Shown: one piece after another, positions 35,019 through 42,595 of the stretch
Layout: every line of letters starts with the position of its first letter
Position numbering within the stretch: position 1 is the stretch's first letter
NCBI GenBank assembly: GCA_964638895.1
Contig: CAZWYY010000007.1
Location: 15,935 to 79,934, forward strand
DNA: 64,000 bases
Source of the DNA: JAFGGG01 sp964638895
GTDB taxonomy: Bacteria; Spirochaetota; Spirochaetia; SZUA-6; RPPD01
Reading direction: 5' to 3'
Program-made: the position numbers and the translations under genes
Notes under the pieces: generated by a model
Databases searched by the model: none
What the model saw: only the letters and a program-made list of their open reading frames with translations
What the model was told of the DNA's origin: nothing

Positions 35019-35654
35019 CTAAAAGGCCCCGAAATCCCGCCAGGCAAAAAGCAGATAATAAAACAGAAATTTTCTGCGTTCACTCGGGTAATAGTATTCC
35101 AGTTTTTTCCTCAAGGAAGCGCTGTCCAGGCAGCAGGGTGCGGAGACGATGGTGAGCCGCGGCAGCACCTTCCTGAATATCCAGGCGGCGCGAAAACTAT
35201 GGTAGGGCGAGGTGACCAGTAAAATGCTTGTAACCGCATGACTCTCGGCGAACTCCCGTGTTGCCAGCGCTTCCTCATAGGTGGACACGGCGCCCCCGCC
35301 CGTAAAAAAACACAAGGCGCCGGTGGTAGTATGCAGTTTTTCCCTGATATATTCCGCGGTTTTCTCATGACCAGGATTGGGTAAATAAAGCATTTCCCCG
35401 TATCCCCGCGCGGCCAGGGAAAAGGCGTAATCAATCCTTTCCTGGCGCCCTCCGCCCAAAATTACGATCAGATCGCAGGGCTTAAGTTTTTCTGCCGTCA
35501 CCAACGCGGAAGGCGACCATGGAAAAATCAACAGCATGGTAAGGATGAAATAAATCAGGGTGGAACACACGGCCAGCCCGGGCGGCAGGGCCAGCCTGCT
35601 GATTATTGTGGAAGGGGACAGGTGCATCTTGATCCGGCTTTCAGCGGCGCGCAT
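35019..35654 (-). CDS. DUF218/YdcF-like membrane-anchored protein
   Basis: A 211-residue protein. One N-terminal membrane helix lies at about residues 25-48 (LAVCSTLIYFILTMLLIFPW). A DUF218 Rossmann-like domain follows, with CDLIVILGGGRQERIDYA, a GGGAVSTYEEALATREFA segment and ILLVTSPYHSFRAAWIF. Some DUF218 proteins bind S-adenosylmethionine or act in envelope biogenesis (SanA/ElyC); the function here is unknown. ATG 35654 is preferred to the TTG two codons earlier. Confidence 0.8.
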   Translation of the reverse strand: MRAAESRIKMHLSPSTIISRLALPPGLAVCSTLIYFILTMLLIFPWSPSALVTAEKLKPCDLIVILGGGRQERIDYAFSLAARGYGEMLYLPNPGHEKTAEYIREKLHTTTGALCFFTGGGAVSTYEEALATREFAESHAVTSILLVTSPYHSFRAAWIFRKVLPRLTIVSAPCCLDSASLRKKLEYYYPSERRKFLFYYLLFAWRDFGAF

Positions 35655-35753
35655 AAACAATTAGATGAAGCCTTTGTAATATATTCCGCCGAAAGAGTAA
35701 ATATGTCAAACTAACATTATTTTAGCGCGCACGGCCCGAAATTTTAAAAATAC

Positions 35754-35782
35754 TTGGAAATACCGGGTATTTATAGTAGAAT
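35754..35782 (+). promoter_or_regulatory. Predicted promoter of the STAS-protein gene
   Basis: TTGGAA (35754-35759), 17 nt, TAGAAT (35777-35782). GGAGG follows 7 nt later, then ATG 35804. Confidence 0.55.
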
Positions 35783-35803
35783 GGATGTGGAGGCCCGGAT
35801 AAC

Positions 35804-36172
35804 ATGCATCCTATTATTCAAAAGCTTGAGCAGTACAATGACAACGAATATGATTTAAAGATCATGGGCAGTTATAACGAAAAGGATCCTTCCAATCTGT
35901 TGGTTCGGCCCATCGGCAGTATTGAATCCTATAATTCGGACATTTTCTCCAAGGCCGTGTTGGAAACACTGCGCGAGCATTCGGTTATTAAAAATGTCCT
36001 CATTGATCTGAAGCAGGTGCCCTATATGAGTTCAACGGGCATCGGGGCCATCATTCAAATTTTGGGTTATGTAAACCAGAATAAGATGAAGCTTAACATC
36101 TCAAATATAAATGAAAAAATACAGGAAACCCTGAATCTTATCGGTTTTAATTCATTTCTGGATATACGCTGA
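35804..36172 (+). CDS. STAS-domain anti-sigma factor antagonist
   Basis: A 122-residue single-domain protein. NVLIDLKQVPYMSSTGIGAI carries the SpoIIAA-type phosphorylatable serine in the MSSTGIG loop, followed by LNISNINEKIQETLNLIGF. In the partner-switching scheme, the dephosphorylated protein binds an anti-sigma kinase; no such kinase or phosphatase gene is adjacent. The N-terminal 30 residues are an extension compared with SpoIIAA. GGAGG precedes the ATG. Confidence 0.9.
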   Translation: MHPIIQKLEQYNDNEYDLKIMGSYNEKDPSNLLVRPIGSIESYNSDIFSKAVLETLREHSVIKNVLIDLKQVPYMSSTGIGAIIQILGYVNQNKMKLNISNINEKIQETLNLIGFNSFLDIR

Positions 36173-36223
36173 CACCTTTTTTTTGTTATACTGTACCCCT
36201 TGTTTTATGCAAAGGGGGCGGGT

Positions 36224-37288
36224 ATGCAACGAGTTCGCTATATTGATTTTCTACGCCAGGTCGCAATCTATTACATGTTTTTTTTCCACACGGTCCTGGT
36301 GCTGCTGCCGCAAAAACAAATAAACGGGGTTATTGGTTTTTTCTACGATATCGTGCCGCTGGACGCCGCGCTGTTCTTATTTCTGGCCGGGTTTTCGCTT
36401 ACGCTTTCCCTGGGAAAGCATCCGGAGCTTTCAGCCTTCCGCTTTTTACAGAAAAAAATCGCAAGGGGACTGCTGCTCATGCTGGCCGCGGCCTTCCTGT
36501 TTTTTATGGAATTCGGCATTCAGCTGCCCGATATGTTTATCAGCTCCGGCATTCTAAATACCATCGGCGTCTTGTGCATCGCTGGCGGCGTGGTGCTTGT
36601 GGTTTCCGGCCGGAGGATTATCCTGGGATTGTTGATCGCCGCCCTGTGCCTGCTGACATTTATCTTCGAGTACTCCTCCATATTCACGGTTCCGCTCAAC
36701 TGGGGCTATGAGCCGTGGAGCCCGACCATCATCTTCGGTTTCATCGGCATATTTTGCGGCCTCTTGGTAAATAACGCGGCGACTCCGAAAGCGAGGCGCG
36801 TGTTTGTCCTAGCCATGGGTGCCGCGGGGTTGTGCCTGGTGCTTTATTTCATGATAAACGGAGGCATCCTGGACACGCTTATACAAGGCAGGTACGTGAT
36901 CGAACGGAGGTTTTCCACCGCCGCCACACTTTCCCATTTATTTACGGGCGGCGCGGCTGCGGACGCCGGTTTTACCGCCACGGTATGGAACTACCGGTTG
37001 ACGGCGTTCCTGCTTTCCCTCGGTGCGGTGTGGCTGTTATTTTGCGCGGCGTTTTTTCTGGAGCCGCTTTTACGGAGGTTTATCCCGGCCGGGGTGTTAT
37101 TACCCGGCGCCCATGCCTTAAGCAACTACTTCTTTCATCTCTTTGTACTCAGTGTAATTGTCATCTTATTGGGTGAGTTAGTATTATCGGTGGGGATGGT
37201 ACTGCTTGTTTTGGCGGGATTGTACGCGGGCAGCTACCTGCTTTCGATTATCATGCAGTATATTAAGCGGGCGCGAGTGCGAGGATAA
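36224..37288 (+). CDS. Polytopic membrane protein, DUF1624/acyltransferase-3-like
   Basis: A 354-residue protein with about ten hydrophobic helices. It opens with RVRYIDFLRQVAIYYMFFFH, which fits the RxxxxDxxRg...H pattern of heparan-glucosaminide N-acetyltransferase-like (DUF1624) and acyltransferase-3 proteins, in which the histidine accepts the acyl group. DAALFLFLAGFSLTLSLGKH is a further family feature. Such proteins O- or N-acylate envelope sugars. ATG 36224 follows AAGGGGG. The substrate is unknown. Confidence 0.7.
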   Translation: MQRVRYIDFLRQVAIYYMFFFHTVLVLLPQKQINGVIGFFYDIVPLDAALFLFLAGFSLTLSLGKHPELSAFRFLQKKIARGLLLMLAAAFLFFMEFGIQLPDMFISSGILNTIGVLCIAGGVVLVVSGRRIILGLLIAALCLLTFIFEYSSIFTVPLNWGYEPWSPTIIFGFIGIFCGLLVNNAATPKARRVFVLAMGAAGLCLVLYFMINGGILDTLIQGRYVIERRFSTAATLSHLFTGGAAADAGFTATVWNYRLTAFLLSLGAVWLLFCAAFFLEPLLRRFIPAGVLLPGAHALSNYFFHLFVLSVIVILLGELVLSVGMVLLVLAGLYAGSYLLSIIMQYIKRARVRG

Positions 37289-37297
37289 TCGCCCGGG

Positions 37298-37346
37298 CCG
37301 GCAATTCGCATTTTTAACCCGTTAGATTTATAATTGCGAATGCCGG
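37298..37346. other. Imperfect 12-bp hairpin downstream of the acyltransferase-like gene
   Basis: CCGGCAATTCGCA (37298-37310) pairs with TGCGAATGCCGG (37335-37346) with one bulged A. No U tract follows. It may aid termination before the TetR promoter, which begins 6 bp later, or act as an operator. Confidence 0.45.
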
Positions 37347-37351
37347 GACCC

Positions 37352-37380
37352 TTGTTTGTCGCCGGTGCTCCTGTTATAAT
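37352..37380 (+). promoter_or_regulatory. Predicted leaderless-type promoter of the TetR-Nudix operon
   Basis: TTGTTT (37352-37357), 17 nt, perfect TATAAT (37375-37380). Only 10 nt separate it from the ATG at 37391 and no Shine-Dalgarno sequence is present. Confidence 0.5.
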
Positions 37381-37390
37381 AACATCCGGC

Positions 37391-38014
37391 ATGAAGCATC
37401 AATTATCTGTCCGGGAGCGTATATTAAAAACAGCTACACACCTGTTTTACATCCAGGGAATAAAAAACACGGGCATCAACCAGATCATCGCAGAGTCCAG
37501 GGTGGCCAAAGCCAGCTTCTACCAGTATTTTCCCTCTAAAAAAAAATTGATCCGGGCCAGCCTGAATGAATATTACCGCTCACTCTCCGATGTGCTGCAG
37601 AGGATTGTGCACGGTTCAAAATCCTTAAAGGAATTTTTCAAAAAGTGGAGCAGACTGCTGAAAAAAAACGCCACCATCAACCAGGAGTTTATGGGCTGCC
37701 CGATTGCCAATATGGGGTTCCAGGTCGATCCCAAGGACAATGACCTGAAGGCCGTTTTCAACATGATTATAGACGGGTGGTTTGAAATCTTGAGGCCGCT
37801 TTTTGAAAAGGCGGTAAAAGAAAAGGAAATTCCGCGGCAGCCTGATCTGAAATCCTTGTTCGCCCAGGTGTTTTCCATAAACGAGGGGGTGCTGCTGTTA
37901 TGGAGACTTACGGGCAATGAAGCCTATCTGGACAGCCTCTTCGATATCCTGCAGAAACTGTTTTATACGGAAAACGTCGAGCAGGGGGATGCCGTCGTCA
38001 CAGGTGCCGAATGA
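37391..38014 (+). CDS. TetR-family transcriptional repressor
   Basis: A 207-residue protein. The N-terminal TetR HTH reads VRERILKTATHLFYIQGIKN, TGINQIIAESRVAKASFYQY and FPSKKKLI. An all-helical ligand domain follows that resembles the TetR_C group with a KTGCPIANMG-like motif (here MGCPIANMGFQVDP). ATG 37391 is chosen because the HTH begins within 10 residues and the promoter -10 box lies just upstream. It overlaps the Nudix gene by 4 nt. A perfect palindrome of TetR-operator type lies at the fabV promoter 0.6 kb downstream, making fabV a probable target. Confidence 0.9.
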   Translation: MKHQLSVRERILKTATHLFYIQGIKNTGINQIIAESRVAKASFYQYFPSKKKLIRASLNEYYRSLSDVLQRIVHGSKSLKEFFKKWSRLLKKNATINQEFMGCPIANMGFQVDPKDNDLKAVFNMIIDGWFEILRPLFEKAVKEKEIPRQPDLKSLFAQVFSINEGVLLLWRLTGNEAYLDSLFDILQKLFYTENVEQGDAVVTGAE

Positions 38015-38529
38015 AGAAAACCTATTGTACCCAATGCGGAACGCCGCTGGTGATAAAATACGTCGACGGGAGGGACCGCCTCTTCTGCCCGGCGTGCGGG
38101 GAGCCGCTGTATGAAAATCCGGTACCCGTGGCTGCGTGCGTTGTTTTTGATGAGGCGGGGAGGGTACTTCTGGTAAAGCGCGCCATTCCGCCGCATAAAG
38201 GCGAGTGGTGCCTGCCCGGAGGGTTCGTTGAGCTGGACGAATCCGCGGAACAGGCCGCGCTGCGGGAACTTTTAGAAGAGACGGGCATTGAGGGTAGAGA
38301 AGCGCGGCTTATCGACGTGGTCCCGGCCGTGAGTGAACAGTATACCACGGTGCTTATGATAGGCTATCTTGTGGGCACTGTCAGCGGCAGCCTGCAGCCG
38401 GGAGATGACACGGATGACACGGCGTATTATGAACCCGCCTCCGTTCCCAAGCTGGCATTTCACAGCAACCGTATCATTCTTGACAAAGCACTGGAAATGG
38501 CAGGGAATGCGGGCCCGCGCGTGGAATAA
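38011..38529 (+). CDS. Nudix hydrolase with N-terminal zinc ribbon
   Basis: A 172-residue protein. The first 40 residues hold two CxxC pairs (CTQCGTPL and CPACGEPL), a zinc ribbon as in NudC-like enzymes. The Nudix box is intact: GGFVELDESAEQAALRELLE followed by ETGI. It hydrolyses a nucleoside diphosphate linked to another group, using Mg; NADH is a candidate because of the zinc ribbon, but the NudC SQPWPFPxS motif is missing. Coupled to the TetR gene by ATGA overlap. Confidence 0.9.
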   Translation: MKKTYCTQCGTPLVIKYVDGRDRLFCPACGEPLYENPVPVAACVVFDEAGRVLLVKRAIPPHKGEWCLPGGFVELDESAEQAALRELLEETGIEGREARLIDVVPAVSEQYTTVLMIGYLVGTVSGSLQPGDDTDDTAYYEPASVPKLAFHSNRIILDKALEMAGNAGPRVE

Positions 38530-38581
38530 ACAGGATGGCATTGTGTGCCGTTAACGCCGCCAAAAGGATTAATATGTATGT

Positions 38582-38651
38582 TACCGGTTTCAATTGACAT
38601 AACCGGTATTTTTTATTATCTTAGAACAGACAGACATGTCTGTCTGTTCTA
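38582..38651 (+). promoter_or_regulatory. fabV promoter with two palindromic operators
   Basis: Perfect -35 TTGACA (38594-38599), 17 nt, TATCTT (38617-38622). A flawless 30-bp palindrome (38622-38651, left half TAGAACAGACAGACA) starts at the last base of the -10 box and would cover the transcription start. It has the length and shape of a TetR-family operator. A second inverted repeat, TACCGGTT (38582-38589) and AACCGGTA (38601-38608), brackets the -35 box. Confidence 0.78.
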
Positions 38652-38683
38652 TAAACTGATTCTGCAAAGAGGGGGAAAATATC

Positions 38684-39862
38684 ATGATTATTCAACCCAG
38701 AATTAGAAACAATACCTGCCTTACCTCGCATCCCAGCGGATGCGAGCTGAATGTAAAGCAGCAGATCGAGACATTGCGGCGGGTGGATGTACCCGCTGTG
38801 TTTAAAAATGTTCTGGTTATCGGGGCGTCCACCGGATACGGACTGGCCGCGCGCATTGTAGCGGCCTTTTCCGCGAGGGCCGCCACCCTGGGCGTTTCCT
38901 TTGAAAAAGCGGAAAACGAACGCTCCTGTGGTACCTCAGGCTGGTACAATACGCGTGCGTTTGAGGAATACGCGGCCGGAGAGAAGCTGCCCGCGTTTTC
39001 GATAAATAATGACGCCTTTCAAAACAGTACCAAGGAACAAGCCATGGAGCTTATCCGGCACTCCATGGGCATGATCGACCTGGTGGTGTACAGCCTGGCC
39101 GCGCCGCGGCGGACGGATCCTGTGACCGGCGAAACCTATTATTCGTCCATCAAGCCCATAGGGCGGGATATTGAAACCCGGACCCTGGATTTCTTAAACC
39201 AGAAGATCATCACCCGTCATGTGGAAGCGGCCACATCAGAGGAGATCAGGCAGACGGTAAAGGTGATGGGTGGGGAGGATTGGGAGCTGTGGATCAAAGC
39301 GCTGCACAGCGCTGGCCTGCTTGCCCCCGGAGTTCGGACAGTGGCCTTTTCCTACCTGGGTCCCGAGCTTACCTATGCCTTTTACCGTCACGGGACGTTG
39401 GGCAGGGCCAAAGAACACCTTGAGGCCACGGCCAAGAAATTGAACACGATCCTGGCCGCAAGAGAGGGCCGGGCCTTTACCTCCGTGAACAAGGCGGTGG
39501 TGACCAGGGCCAGCGCGGTGATCCCCGGCGTGCCGCTTTATATGGCGATTCTGTACAAGATCATGAAACGCAAACATATCCATGAGGGGTGCATCGAACA
39601 GATGATCCGCCTGTTTAGAGATTATCTTTCCGTGCCTGAGCCGCGCCTTGATAGGGAAGGGCGTATCCGTCTGGACGACCTGGAATTAAGGGACGATGTT
39701 CAGCAGGAGGTAAAACGGATCTGGCCCATGATTACCTCTGATAACCTTACCAGCCTGGCTGATGTGGAGGGATTCCGGGACGAGTTCTATAAATTTTTCG
39801 GTTTCAATTTCCCCGAGGTGGATTACTCACACAACATCGACCTGCGTTTCAGGCATAATTGA
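38684..39862 (+). CDS. fabV: Trans-2-enoyl-CoA/ACP reductase (FabV/TER)
   Basis: A 392-residue NADH-dependent reductase of the family that includes Treponema denticola TER, which reduces crotonyl-CoA to butyryl-CoA. NADH binding is shown by NVLVIGASTGYGLAARIVAA. The catalytic Y-x8-K lies in AFYRHGTLGRAKEHL. SSIKPIGRDIETRTLDFLN and the SAVIPGVPLYMAILYKIMK segment are family features. It may serve fatty-acid elongation or butyrate-type fermentation. AGAGGGGG precedes the ATG. The promoter has a TetR-like palindrome, and a TetR gene lies just upstream. Confidence 0.95.
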   Translation: MIIQPRIRNNTCLTSHPSGCELNVKQQIETLRRVDVPAVFKNVLVIGASTGYGLAARIVAAFSARAATLGVSFEKAENERSCGTSGWYNTRAFEEYAAGEKLPAFSINNDAFQNSTKEQAMELIRHSMGMIDLVVYSLAAPRRTDPVTGETYYSSIKPIGRDIETRTLDFLNQKIITRHVEAATSEEIRQTVKVMGGEDWELWIKALHSAGLLAPGVRTVAFSYLGPELTYAFYRHGTLGRAKEHLEATAKKLNTILAAREGRAFTSVNKAVVTRASAVIPGVPLYMAILYKIMKRKHIHEGCIEQMIRLFRDYLSVPEPRLDREGRIRLDDLELRDDVQQEVKRIWPMITSDNLTSLADVEGFRDEFYKFFGFNFPEVDYSHNIDLRFRHN

Positions 39863-39936
39863 AGCCGGGCGTGTAGAAAAAAAACGCTGATCGGTATATA
39901 ATAACGGTAATTCCCATACCCCAAGGAGGAGTTACC

Positions 39937-41355
39937 ATGACGGGATCACGCCTGCGGTATGCGGCACTATTTTTGATTCTTCTGAACATATCCGGCGCAT
40001 GGCTCTGGGCCCAGCCGCAGGAACAAACGGATGACAAAACCGTACAACAGGGAGAAAGCCTGAACCAGGGCGGCCGATCCGTTCTCTCGGCCCGGAATAT
40101 GCTTTCCTGGCTGCCCCCCGGTGTGCAGGACCTGCTGAAGCGGGAGGACCTCGGCTATCCCCTCTGGCGTATCATCTGTGTTGTCCTCATTTTTATTCTG
40201 GGATTCCTACTCAATAGGCTGGTGGCATTTATCATCAAACGCTACTCCGGCAGGCTTGAGGCAAAGAGTAAAGCCGGTGAACGCAGTTTCTTCATTTCCA
40301 TGGTCCTGACCATACGCAGGCCCGTACGCATCCTGGTCTGGGCCGCGATTGTGCGCCTGGCTGGCTACGTGCTTACACAGGATTTCGCGCCCGCAGCCAT
40401 ATGGATGAGTGATGTGATCATTAATATTGCGGTGGTCGTATTCATCTACGATTTTGTGGGTATCCTGGAATATTTCTTATTAAATAAGGTAAAAAAGACC
40501 GAGTCCAGGCTGGACGATATGCTCATCCCTATTCTGAAGACAAGCCTGCGCACAATAGTAATCGGACTTGCCGCCATCCAGCTTTTTCAAAGCATTTCGG
40601 GGCAGAATATCACCACCATCCTGGCGGGCCTGGGACTGGCCGGCATGGCGGTCGCCCTGGGCGCACAAGATACCATTAAGAACTTTTTCGGCTTTCTGAT
40701 GATCGTCTTAGACAAGCCATTCGCCATAGGGGAGCGGATTGATTTTAACGGCCATGACGGGGTGGTGGAGAAAGTAGGCCTGCGCTCAACCAAAATGCGC
40801 AGGCTGGACGGGCATGTGGTGACCATTCCCAACATGCTGGCCGCGGACAACGTGATCCATAATATCGGGCGCAGGGAACATATCAGAAGAATTATGAACA
40901 TCGGCATCACCTATGATACACCTCCCTCCAAGGTGGAACAGGCCATAAAAATACTCAAACATGTGCTTGAAAACCATGAGGGAATGCACCCGGACTGGCC
41001 CCCGTACGTGTTCTTTAACGAGTTTTTGGATTCGGCGTTGAATATTTTCGCCATCTACTGGTACCATCCCCCCGCGTACTGGGACTACATGAAACACGCC
41101 GAACAGGTGAACATACGGATTCTTAGGGAGTTCAACGAGGCGGGTATTGGGTTTGCCTTCCCCACCAAGACCGTGCACGTGGTTCGCGACCCGGAGCTTG
41201 AGGCCTTTCTGGCCGCGGTCGAAACAAGGCAGACCGAAACAAAGCGGTCCGCGGCCGAAGCCGGACCTGTGGGAGCAGGGCCTCCCAAAGCCGGCACGGT
41301 GGGAACGGGGCCTGCCGCAGCCAAAACAGCCGGGGACGAAGCCGGGCCGGCCTAA
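39937..41355 (+). CDS. MscS-family mechanosensitive channel
   Basis: A 472-residue protein. A signal peptide or first helix (about 8-24, cleavage near LWAQ) is followed by helices at about 72-95, 125-145 and 155-180. The MscS pore and beta domain read ILAGLGLAGMAVALGAQDTI, NFFGFLMIVLDKPFAIGERI and VVTIPNMLAADNVIHNIGRR. The C-terminal vestibule domain ends near residue 430. The last 45 residues are a low-complexity Ala/Gly/Pro/Lys tail (VGAGPPKAGTVGTGPAAAK). It opens under membrane tension to release solutes in hypo-osmotic shock. AAGGAGGAG before the ATG. Confidence 0.93.
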   Translation: MTGSRLRYAALFLILLNISGAWLWAQPQEQTDDKTVQQGESLNQGGRSVLSARNMLSWLPPGVQDLLKREDLGYPLWRIICVVLIFILGFLLNRLVAFIIKRYSGRLEAKSKAGERSFFISMVLTIRRPVRILVWAAIVRLAGYVLTQDFAPAAIWMSDVIINIAVVVFIYDFVGILEYFLLNKVKKTESRLDDMLIPILKTSLRTIVIGLAAIQLFQSISGQNITTILAGLGLAGMAVALGAQDTIKNFFGFLMIVLDKPFAIGERIDFNGHDGVVEKVGLRSTKMRRLDGHVVTIPNMLAADNVIHNIGRREHIRRIMNIGITYDTPPSKVEQAIKILKHVLENHEGMHPDWPPYVFFNEFLDSALNIFAIYWYHPPAYWDYMKHAEQVNIRILREFNEAGIGFAFPTKTVHVVRDPELEAFLAAVETRQTETKRSAAEAGPVGAGPPKAGTVGTGPAAAKTAGDEAGPA

Positions 41356-41441
41356 TCTAAAACAGCCGGGCCGGCTTGCCCGGAAACGGACCGGTGGATG
41401 CGGCCAAGGCTCCGGGCGTAAGACCTACCTGGGAAAAAAGG

Positions 41442-41497
41442 GCGGTAAGGGGCCGTCCGAAAAATAAAAGAACATTTCGGACGGCCTTGCTTACCGC
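41442..41497. terminator. Long hairpin between mscS and the AraC-type gene, probable bidirectional terminator
   Basis: GCGGTAAG (41442-41449) pairs with CTTACCGC (41490-41497). Inside it, GGCCGTCCGAAA (41451-41462) pairs with TTTCGGACGGCC (41475-41486), leaving a small internal loop. The total is about 20 bp of stem with a 12-nt A-rich loop. It sits between two convergent genes. No U tract follows on either strand, so another role is possible. Confidence 0.6.
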
Positions 41498-41565
41498 TGT
41501 ATGACTTTCACGAAAGAATCCGCAGACAGGAGGCGGTTGTAGGTATGACCGCCGCGACGGCTGCT

Positions 41566-42408
41566 CTATTCAATCTCCAAGTACAGGTCAAGCCGCAGGT
41601 TGCCCGGCTTGGACGGCTCCAGCTGTTCTTCAAAATAACGCGCAGGGCATTTTATCTTATAGCCCTTGTCTGAAATCATGGTATTCAACTTTTGCCAGCC
41701 CGCGGTTATCCATTTACCGGCCGGATCGGTTTCGAAATTACCTTCTATTCCGGTCACTACGAATCTCCCCGCTTTTATTGTCCGGTACTCCGTTGCCTCA
41801 TCCCGGGGCCGATTAGGGTCAATCGTTACCATCACCCTGTATCCCTCGTTATCCGGATCGTGGGCCAATTCGCCCTTTCTGTCGATGTTGTATCCGAATA
41901 TACGGTACGGTTTTGCAAAGGATTTCTGCCTGGTCTTCCACTCCTCCATTTTCTGAAAGGCCTTGTGCTCCGGTTCGGGCGCAAACCCGTCAAAGCAGGC
42001 TACTTCCATATCCTGCAGTTCTTTTACGATAACTCCCATATACATCTCCTTGATAATTGTTATTTTTTCCAATCCCTTCAGGTCTTGCCAGCCATGCCTG
42101 AAGCGGATCGGTGATACGCCGAACTCCGTCTTGAAAGCCCGCGAGAAGGCCTCATGGCTTTGGTAGCCCGAGTCAAGGGCCACGTCGATTATTTTATCTT
42201 CTCCTTTTCGTATTTCAGCGAGCGCCTTTGCCATGCGCCTTTTTTTGACATACTCCTTATAGGTAACACCCGCCACCGCCCAAAAATAATTATAAAAACT
42301 GCGTACGGACATGTCCGCCTCCCGGGCCGCGGTCCCGCAGGTCAGTTTCCGCGTAAGATTGCGCTCAATATAATCTATGGATTTCTGGATCTGCTCATAG
42401 ACAGTCAT
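41566..42408 (-). CDS. AraC-family regulator with GyrI-like effector domain
   Basis: A 280-residue protein. An N-terminal pair of AraC HTHs (residues about 5-110) reads IDYIERNLTRKLTCGTAARE and VALDSGYQSHEAFSRAFKTE, then FGVSPIRFR. Residues about 125-280 are a GyrI-like/SOUL-type small-molecule-binding domain (KIKCPARYFEEQL, LRLDLYLEIE), as in Rob and BmrR-like multidrug sensors. It lies 159 bp after the GH30 gene in the same direction. No clear Shine-Dalgarno sequence before the ATG. The ligand is unknown, probably an amphipathic or drug-like compound. Confidence 0.88.
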   Translation of the reverse strand: MTVYEQIQKSIDYIERNLTRKLTCGTAAREADMSVRSFYNYFWAVAGVTYKEYVKKRRMAKALAEIRKGEDKIIDVALDSGYQSHEAFSRAFKTEFGVSPIRFRHGWQDLKGLEKITIIKEMYMGVIVKELQDMEVACFDGFAPEPEHKAFQKMEEWKTRQKSFAKPYRIFGYNIDRKGELAHDPDNEGYRVMVTIDPNRPRDEATEYRTIKAGRFVVTGIEGNFETDPAGKWITAGWQKLNTMISDKGYKIKCPARYFEEQLEPSKPGNLRLDLYLEIE

Positions 42409-42566
42409 ATACAGAAGGTATAATAATTTCTTACCTGCGTCTTGATCTTTTTTGCATAATTATATGGTTTTGATTTGCATGCGGTTATTGAGGTCCGTCA
42501 CCGATTGCAGACGGCGGGCGGCCATCGCTATGACCGCCGCCCTCTGCCGCTGTATAATGGGTGACT

Positions 42567-42595
42567 ACTATTGTAAAGGAGGTACGACAATAGTA
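42567..42595. other. Perfect inverted repeat spanning the GH30 stop codon
   Basis: ACTATTGT and its complement ACAATAGT, extended to 9 bp by the outermost T/A pair, flank a 12-nt loop AAAGGAGGTACG. On the minus strand the structure contains the GH30 stop codon. On the plus strand the loop is a perfect Shine-Dalgarno sequence, but no credible gene follows it. Possibly part of the GH30 terminator, although it lacks a U tract. Confidence 0.45.
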
